Below are positions 58,269 to 64,000 of a DNA stretch of 64,000 nucleotides, in pieces. The notes under the pieces were generated by a model, which was not told where the DNA came from, made no database searches, and was given only the letters and a program-made list of their open reading frames with translations. The stretch comes from Chryseobacterium indicum (GTDB lineage: Bacteria > Bacteroidota > Bacteroidia > Flavobacteriales > Weeksellaceae): contig NZ_JACSGT010000003.1 in the NCBI RefSeq assembly GCF_021504595.1, positions 310,001 to 374,000 of the forward strand. The letters run 5' to 3'. The position numbers and the translations under genes are program-made. Positions within the stretch are counted from its first letter, which is position 1, and every line of letters begins with the position of its first letter.

Positions 58269-60146
58269 ATGGAAACAAGCTTAGCAATGAACACACTTAT
58301 TTTCTTAGGCGTAGCCATCATTATGGTTCCGCTGGCAAGAAAATTCGGGCTAAGTTCTGTCATCGGGTATATTGCAGGCGGAATCATCATTGGTCCTTAT
58401 GTTTTAAAATTAACGGGAAAAGATGTTAACGACATTATGCACGCCAGTGAATTTGGGGTCATCATGCTTTTGTTTTTAGTCGGTCTGGAGCTTGAACCCC
58501 GAAAATTCTGGGATATGCGGAAGAAAATTGTCGGACTCGGCTTAACGCAGATGCTTTTAACGATTTCCCTGCTATTTCTCGTATTTATCTGGGCAGGCTG
58601 GAAAATCGACAAAGCCATAGCCGTTGCCATGTGTTTTGCGTTATCGTCTACAGCAATTGTGCTGCAGACTTTACAGGAAAAAAACAATTTAAAAACATTA
58701 GCCGGAGAAGCTTCATTTTCCACCTTGCTGTTTCAGGATATTGCGGTGATTCCTATTTTGGCGATTCTTCCTTTAATTGCTAATTACAAATCCAGACATC
58801 ACGATAACGAAATTCAGGTGCTTATACAGACTCTTCCGGAATGGATGCAGTTCGCGACCGTTATTTTGGGAGTGGTTATTTTAATTTTACTGGGGAGGTA
58901 TGTTTTTGTTCCTTTTTTAAGATATGTCTCGAAATCCGGAATGTCGGAGCTTTTAACGGCCTCTTCCCTATTTCTTGTCATCGGAGTTTCAGAACTGATG
59001 GTTGCTATTGGCTTATCTCCCGCTTTAGGAGCTTTCCTTGCAGGAGTCATGTTAGCCAACAGCGAATTCCGCCACGAACTGGAAGCACAGATCGATCCCT
59101 TCAAAGGATTACTGCTTGCCGTATTTTTTGTAAGTGTGGGTTCCACAATGAATTTTAACGTCATTCAGAAAGATCCTACTTTTATTTTCACCACCGTTTT
59201 CGCAGTTTTAGCCATAAAATTTGTCGTTTTATTTCTTATCGGAAAATTTTTCAAAATAGATACTCCACAGAGCCTGTTTTATGCTTTTGCTCTTTCGCAG
59301 GTAGGAGAATTTGCTTTTGTACTGATTAATTATGCTTCAAGTCTTTATCTTTTACCTTCTGAACTGAATGCGCAGATGATGGTTGTAACAGCAATTACCA
59401 TGTGCATCACACCGTTTCTATTAATTATTAATGATAAACTTATTACTCCGAGATTCATAAAAGAAGTTCCTGATCCCGATAATGATTTTAATATTCTGGA
59501 CGGTAATATTCAGCAAAAGAAAATTATCATTGTAGGATTCGGACATTTCGGAAGTACGGTGGGAAGACTTTTAAAAGCCAATAAAATTCCGGCTACGGTT
59601 TTGGATCGAGATTCTGACCGTGTGAAATTATTGAGAAGCTACGGTTTTAAGGTGTATTACGGAGATGCCACAAAAATTCCTACCTTACGCGCAGCAGGAA
59701 TTGAGGATGCCGAAATTCTTGTTCTGTGTCTTGATGATCCCGAAGACAATAAATTTGTTGCCGATATCGTAAGAGAAAATTATCCTCAGGTAAAAATCTT
59801 TGTTCGTGCCAAAAACAGAATAGATTCTTATGAATATTTAAACAGCGGAATTCATAATATCTACCGTGAAACTCTGGGAACCGCCGTAGATATGGCAGTT
59901 GATGTACTTCATGCAACCGGAATGAGGAAATACGCAGCAAGACGTCTTGGACAAAGATTCATGACCATCGACAAAGCTTCCATCCGAAAATTAGCCAAAT
60001 CGGATCATGATGATGAAATCCATCTTTTTACCACAAAAGAAATCCTCCTGCGAGAGGAGGAATTACTGGCGTATGATAATCTTAATTTTGATAATCAGCA
60101 ATGGGAAGATTCTTCAAACGACGAAGAGGACGAAGATGAAAATTAA
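58269..60146 (+). CDS. KefB/KefC-type glutathione-gated-like K+/H+ antiporter
   Basis: A 625-aa CPA2-family transporter. Twelve or so transmembrane helices cover residues 1-390, with GYIAGGIIIGPYVL near 35, FLVGLELEP near 70 and ALSSTAIVLQTL near 120. A regulatory TrkA-N (RCK) domain follows: KKIIIVGFGHFGSTVGRLLKANKI near 413, YYGDATKIPTLRAAGIEDA near 460. The C-terminus is acidic (NDEEDEDEN). It should extrude K+ in exchange for protons when cells meet electrophiles, under control of the adjacent KefF-like protein. Confidence 0.92.
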   Translation: METSLAMNTLIFLGVAIIMVPLARKFGLSSVIGYIAGGIIIGPYVLKLTGKDVNDIMHASEFGVIMLLFLVGLELEPRKFWDMRKKIVGLGLTQMLLTISLLFLVFIWAGWKIDKAIAVAMCFALSSTAIVLQTLQEKNNLKTLAGEASFSTLLFQDIAVIPILAILPLIANYKSRHHDNEIQVLIQTLPEWMQFATVILGVVILILLGRYVFVPFLRYVSKSGMSELLTASSLFLVIGVSELMVAIGLSPALGAFLAGVMLANSEFRHELEAQIDPFKGLLLAVFFVSVGSTMNFNVIQKDPTFIFTTVFAVLAIKFVVLFLIGKFFKIDTPQSLFYAFALSQVGEFAFVLINYASSLYLLPSELNAQMMVVTAITMCITPFLLIINDKLITPRFIKEVPDPDNDFNILDGNIQQKKIIIVGFGHFGSTVGRLLKANKIPATVLDRDSDRVKLLRSYGFKVYYGDATKIPTLRAAGIEDAEILVLCLDDPEDNKFVADIVRENYPQVKIFVRAKNRIDSYEYLNSGIHNIYRETLGTAVDMAVDVLHATGMRKYAARRLGQRFMTIDKASIRKLAKSDHDDEIHLFTTKEILLREEELLAYDNLNFDNQQWEDSSNDEEDEDEN

Positions 60147-60266
60147 TAACTTATGTTTGATTTAAATGAGCAAATCAGTCATCATTTTAACGCTATGACC
60201 GCAAAGATTTTATCTCAAACGTTTAATTTTCCGTTCGCAATGGCTTTTCATTCAGCAAAGAATACA

Positions 60267-61085
60267 TTACTGAATAGTTACGCTTCCGCCGCTGCTTTCG
60301 TCTTTGGTAATACTGGTAACGTTTCCTTTTTTATAAATCGTAAGACTTCCTCCTGAAGACGCTTCTGCATTGATGGAAGAAGATGCACTGATGTCTACAC
60401 TTGCACCACTGGAAGATTCTGCTTTCAGATTTTGGATAATAACATCTTTTGCAGAGATACTGCTTCCCGATGAACCACTGATTTTGCCGTTTTTAGATTT
60501 ACCGGAAAGTTCCAGACTTGCAGCAGATGAAGCATCTACATCAAGATCTACCGCCCAGATTTTTCCGTCGAAATTTCCGCTGCTGTCTATGGAAATAGTA
60601 AATTTATTCGCCTCAAGATCTCCGGAAACAGCTCCTGAACTGGAAACCTCAACTTCCATTTTATCCTGTACAAATTTATCCTTCACTTTTATGCTTGCCG
60701 CAGAATTGGCATTTAATTTTGAAAAATCTTTTGTGTAAATTCTTGCAGAAACATTGTGAGAATCCATCACACGGATTCCTGATTTATAATGAATATGAAG
60801 TTCTCCTCCACTGTTGTCTACGAGAATCTCATCAATAATATTTTTCGGAGCAGAAATGACGACCTTTTCAAAATCAGCTTTTATCACTTCAGCTTCGATC
60901 GCCTGTGAAACTTCGATTTCATCAAAATCACCCGTCACTTCTTTATGACTCATCGGTCCGTTGTCTTTCGTTACTACTTTTTCCACCCAGGTTTTCTGTT
61001 CGTGGCCGTTATGATGTCGGTCATTTTTATCGCAAGAAGCCAGAAGTGCTATCGCTGAAAAAAGAAAAATAGTCTGTGATCTCAT
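60267..61085 (-). CDS. Head GIN-domain (DUF2807-like) lipoprotein
   Basis: A 272-aa protein with a lipoprotein signal (IFLFSAIALLASC; lipidated Cys 18). The body is a repeating parallel beta-helix rich in Ser, Ala, Gly and Asp: KVVISAPKNIIDEILVDNSG, FTISIDSSGNFDG, DVDASSAASLELSG, DISASSSINAEASSGG. This resembles the head GIN / putative auto-transporter adhesin (DUF2807) domain common in Bacteroidota; the role is unknown. It is convergent with kefC and divergent from the peptidase gene. Confidence 0.85.
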   Translation of the reverse strand: MRSQTIFLFSAIALLASCDKNDRHHNGHEQKTWVEKVVTKDNGPMSHKEVTGDFDEIEVSQAIEAEVIKADFEKVVISAPKNIIDEILVDNSGGELHIHYKSGIRVMDSHNVSARIYTKDFSKLNANSAASIKVKDKFVQDKMEVEVSSSGAVSGDLEANKFTISIDSSGNFDGKIWAVDLDVDASSAASLELSGKSKNGKISGSSGSSISAKDVIIQNLKAESSSGASVDISASSSINAEASSGGSLTIYKKGNVTSITKDESSGGSVTIQ

Positions 61086-61143
61086 GTTTATTATTTTATG
61101 AATTAAGTTTTAAGTATCTTTATACCTTATTAACAACTAATTT

Positions 61144-63285
61144 ATGAAAAATATTACATCGGTATTATTAATTTCTGCATTAGCATTCAACCAATCATGT
61201 ACAACAATGAAAAACACCGATAGCCAACAGGAAGTTCCAGCTCCGGACGCATCGCTTTCATCGAATCCTTTCATGAAAAAAAGCAAACTTCAGTATGAAG
61301 CTCCTGAATTTGATAAAATTAAGAATGAACATTTTAAGCCCGCTTTTGATTTCGGTCTGAAACAGCATGACGCTGAAATTTTAAAAATCGCCAACAATTC
61401 TGAAGCACCCACTTTTGAAAACACCATCGTAGCTCTGGAAAAAAGCGGTGAAGTTCTGAAAAGAGCAACCATTGTATTTTCAAATCTTACCAGTGCCAAT
61501 ACAAATCCTACGTTACAGGCACTTGATGAAGAATATGCACCGATCTTTGCTGCCCATTCTGATAAAATGTATCTGAATGAAAATCTTTACAAAAGAATAA
61601 AAGCGATTTCTGAAAACGGTTTAGACGCTGAAAGCAAAAGATTATTACAATATTACAAACAGAATTTCGAAATTGCAGGAGCCAATCTTTCTTCTGCGGA
61701 TAAAGAAAAACTAAAGCAGATCAATCAGGAACTGGCTTCATTGTCTACACAATATTCCAACAAATTGCTTGAAGCGAGAAAGCAGGGAGGCGTTTTCTTT
61801 ACAGATGTGAAGGAACTGGACGGACTTTCCGCCGATGAAATTGCTGCGGCAGCTTCTGATGCCAAAAATGCAGGAAAACCGGGACAGTATCTTTTAGCAT
61901 TACAAAACACTACACAACAACCTCTTTTACAGAATCTTAAAAACAGAGCAACGAGAGAAAAACTCTTCAAAGCATCATGGACAAGAGCTGAAAAAGGTGA
62001 TGGAAACGATACGAGGGAAACCATTGAAAAATTAGCGAAATTAAGACTGAAAAAAGCTCAGGTTTTAGGTAAAAAAAGCTTCGCAGAATGGAAATTGCAG
62101 GATCAGATGGCAAAAACACCGGAAGCTGCAACAAAATTAATGAACCAGATTGCGACTCCTGCGGTAGAAACGGCAAGACGTGAGGCAAAAGACATTCAGG
62201 ATCTGATCGATCAGCAGAAAGGAGGCTTCAAAGTTGAACCATGGGACTGGAATTTTTACGCTGAACAGGTAAGAAAGGCAAAATTTGATCTTGATGAAAG
62301 TGAAATCAAGCCTTATTTTGAAATTACAACCGTTTTGGAAAAAGGAGTATTCTTCGCTGCTGAAAAATTCTATGGATTAACTTTCAAAAAGAGAACGGAT
62401 CTTCCGGTCTATCATCCTGATGTGGTAACGTATGAAGTTTTCGATCATGACGGAAAATCCATTGCCATTTATTATCTGGATTTCTACACGAGGGATTCTA
62501 AAAACGGAGGAGCGTGGATGAGCAATTTCGTAGAACAGTCTTATTTATTGGGAACAAAACCTGTGATTGTAAACTGCTACAATTATCAGAAACCGGCTCC
62601 GGGAAAACCTTCTTTAATAAGTTATGATGATGTTTCCACTATTTTCCATGAATTCGGACATTCTATTCACGGGATGTTTGCCAGTCAGAAATATCCTTCG
62701 CTTTCCGGAACCAATGTACCGAGAGATTTCGTGGAATTCCCTTCACAGATCAACGAACACTGGGCTTTAGATCCTGTTGTTTTAAAGAACTACGCTTTAC
62801 ATTACGAAACAAAACAGCCCATTCCGCAAACTTTGGTTGATAAAATTAAAAAAGCAGCAACTTTCAATCAGGGTTACATGACCACTGAATTGGTTTCTGC
62901 GGCTGAATTAGATATGGATTGGCATACAGTAACCAATGAAAGCCAGTTAATTCCTGTTTTAGATTTTGAAAAAGAATCTTTAGCGAAACACGGATTTACT
63001 TTGGCAACGGTTCCTCCAAGATATCACACGCCTTATTTTGCACACATTTGGGGCGGTGGTTATTCTGCAGGATATTATGCTTATTTATGGTCTGAAACTC
63101 TGGATAACGATGCATGGGAATGGATTTCTAAGAATGGAGGATTGACAAGAGAAAACGGAGACCGTTTCAGAAAATATATTTTGTCTGTAGGAAATTCTGT
63201 TGATCTGAATCAGGCATTCAGAGATTTTACAGGACATGATCCGGATATTAAGCCTTTATTGAGAAACAGAGGATTTATTAAATAA
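61144..63285 (+). CDS. M3-family metallopeptidase (Dcp/oligopeptidase-like), lipoprotein
   Basis: A 713-aa zinc peptidase with a lipoprotein signal (LISALAFNQSC; lipidated Cys 19). The long helical N-terminal half includes YEAPEFDKIKNEHFKPAFDFG. The zinc site HEFGHSIHGMF lies near residue 503, and the downstream Glu and His/Tyr segments (FVEFPSQINEHW, PRYHTPYFAHIWGGGYSAGYYAYLW) match peptidyl-dipeptidase Dcp. It should trim oligopeptides in the periplasm. A terminator follows. Confidence 0.94.
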   Translation: MKNITSVLLISALAFNQSCTTMKNTDSQQEVPAPDASLSSNPFMKKSKLQYEAPEFDKIKNEHFKPAFDFGLKQHDAEILKIANNSEAPTFENTIVALEKSGEVLKRATIVFSNLTSANTNPTLQALDEEYAPIFAAHSDKMYLNENLYKRIKAISENGLDAESKRLLQYYKQNFEIAGANLSSADKEKLKQINQELASLSTQYSNKLLEARKQGGVFFTDVKELDGLSADEIAAAASDAKNAGKPGQYLLALQNTTQQPLLQNLKNRATREKLFKASWTRAEKGDGNDTRETIEKLAKLRLKKAQVLGKKSFAEWKLQDQMAKTPEAATKLMNQIATPAVETARREAKDIQDLIDQQKGGFKVEPWDWNFYAEQVRKAKFDLDESEIKPYFEITTVLEKGVFFAAEKFYGLTFKKRTDLPVYHPDVVTYEVFDHDGKSIAIYYLDFYTRDSKNGGAWMSNFVEQSYLLGTKPVIVNCYNYQKPAPGKPSLISYDDVSTIFHEFGHSIHGMFASQKYPSLSGTNVPRDFVEFPSQINEHWALDPVVLKNYALHYETKQPIPQTLVDKIKKAATFNQGYMTTELVSAAELDMDWHTVTNESQLIPVLDFEKESLAKHGFTLATVPPRYHTPYFAHIWGGGYSAGYYAYLWSETLDNDAWEWISKNGGLTRENGDRFRKYILSVGNSVDLNQAFRDFTGHDPDIKPLLRNRGFIK

Positions 63286-63291
63286 ATTTTT

Positions 63292-63322
63292 AAAAGCATT
63301 CAATTTTTGGATGCTTTTTTTT
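63292..63322 (+). terminator. Terminator after the M3 peptidase gene
   Basis: AAAAGCAT and ATGCTTTT form an 8-bp stem with a short AT-rich loop, ending in TTTTTTTTGATTT. Confidence 0.85.
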
Positions 63323-63469
63323 GATTTAAACACTAATGGCATAAATATTTTTCACTAATAGCACAATAAACATTTCGCAGGTGACACAGATTTTAAAATT
63401 GTAAAAGATAAAAATTCTTGAATTCATGGCTAGCAAAAAGTGTAAATTTGTTTCTTAAAATTTAAAACA

Positions 63470-63847
63470 ATGAACTGTCCCTGCTGTTCCGGAAAATCTT
63501 ACGAAGAATGCTGTAAACCTTATCACGCCGGAGAAAAAAATGCTCCGACCGCAGAAGCCTTGATGCGTTCAAGATTTTCGGCATTTGCGATTCCGAATGG
63601 TAAATATTTAATGGAAACCACTTCGCCGAGTAAAAGGCAGTTTCACAATACGAAAGACTTACAGGAATGGGGAGAAATTAATGAGTGGACAAAACTGGAA
63701 ATTGTAAATAAACCTTCTATGAATAAAGTGGAATTCAAAGCTTTTTACACTGATGAAAACGGAGAAAACCATATTCATCACGAATTATCTACCTTTAAAA
63801 TGATCCAAAACCGTTGGTTTTATGTGAGCGGTGAATTTCTTGATTAG
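63470..63847 (+). CDS. YchJ-family protein with SEC-C zinc motif
   Basis: A 125-aa protein. The N-terminus MNCPCCSGKSYEECCKPYHAG carries the SEC-C metal motif (C-x-C-x8-C-C). PTAEALMRSRFSAFAIPNGKYLMETT near residue 26 is the usual second segment, and the rest forms an NTF2-like fold (FKAFYTDENGENHIHHELSTF). YchJ proteins have no assigned reaction. It stands alone. Confidence 0.9.
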   Translation: MNCPCCSGKSYEECCKPYHAGEKNAPTAEALMRSRFSAFAIPNGKYLMETTSPSKRQFHNTKDLQEWGEINEWTKLEIVNKPSMNKVEFKAFYTDENGENHIHHELSTFKMIQNRWFYVSGEFLD

Positions 63848-63929
63848 ATTAAAAAATTTCCCACTAATTTCACAGATTATTGATTCTCAAAATGAAAAAT
63901 TTTTATGATTACCCGCTATTAAACATACT

Positions 63930-64000
63930 GTTTTTTTAACGCAAAGGACTCGCAAAGATTCTTTATATACTAACTGTTTTTAAGTTCGCAAAGGCGTTTC
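63930..64000. repeat. GCAAAGG words at the right edge
   Basis: AACGCAAAGGACTCGCAAAG and GTTCGCAAAGGCGTTTC recur within 60 nt, similar to words at 30918-31204. The block continues beyond the window. Confidence 0.45.

Noticed and set aside
60153..60356. Open frame of 67 codons after kefC
   Set aside because: It overlaps the 3' end of the convergent GIN-domain gene by 90 nt and has no recognisable features; likely chance.

Overview
The window looks like a chromosomal segment from a Chryseobacterium-like member of the Flavobacteriia (Bacteroidota). The evidence is low GC, promoters of the Bacteroidota type (a TAnnTTTG -7 box), a PorP/SprF type IX secretion protein, the flavobacterial families DUF5606 and DUF3822, GG-leader cysteine-rich peptides, and a complete 14-subunit complex I operon with the short flavobacterial NuoG. 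I ran no database search. Family names come from motifs and overall resemblance.

Layout. 0-4.6 kb: tail of a DUF349-like gene, ribD, two tandem GG-leader mini-peptides (the second only 54 aa), a YigZ/IMPACT protein, a YugP-type zinc protease, an acetyltransferase-like protein and a 58-aa membrane protein. 4.7-19.1 kb: nuoA-N, with an extra outer-membrane-type gene between nuoF and nuoG and spacers full of short degenerate word repeats. 19.2-30 kb: a GAF-domain protein, an HD-PycTM (Pycsar-effector-like) fusion, a 1238-aa metallophosphoesterase / kinase-like / beta-barrel protein, a repeat-only stretch, and a mazG-FUSC-propeller operon. 30-37.1 kb: an AT-rich accessory island. 37.1-64 kb: mainly housekeeping genes (def, ruvX, sixA, rsmD, murI, hemW, rluD, ddl, coaD, folA, kefFC, M3 peptidase, ychJ), with lipoproteins, a LemA-TPM-TPM cluster and scattered repeats.

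The most interesting unit is the island at 32.3-36.9 kb. A leftward cassette encodes a protein resembling the helical domain of 5-hmdU DNA kinase / thymine-pyrophosphorylase proteins, a thymidylate-synthase-family enzyme, a TIR-like protein and an Nmad2-type protein. This gene set suggests a nucleotide or DNA-base modification conflict (defence) system. The first gene is split by an IS5-type element at 35084-36546. Removing the element and one copy of the TAATTA target repeat restores one open frame of about 332 codons, so the copy here is a recently broken system.

A second unusual signal runs through the whole window. At least ten spacers are built of degenerate short words (TAATGGG, TCTAAAA, GAAGATG, AGCAAA), often arranged as an inverted pair of arrays. 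In one place (52755-53199) the pair encloses exactly one gene, a four-helix-bundle (23S rRNA intervening-sequence-type) protein. The empty arrays could be related non-coding insertions. Other repeats include hairpin clusters at 26.5-27.25 kb, REP-like palindromes at 30.07-30.32 kb, and a structured gene-less region with a leftward promoter at 31.2-31.77 kb.
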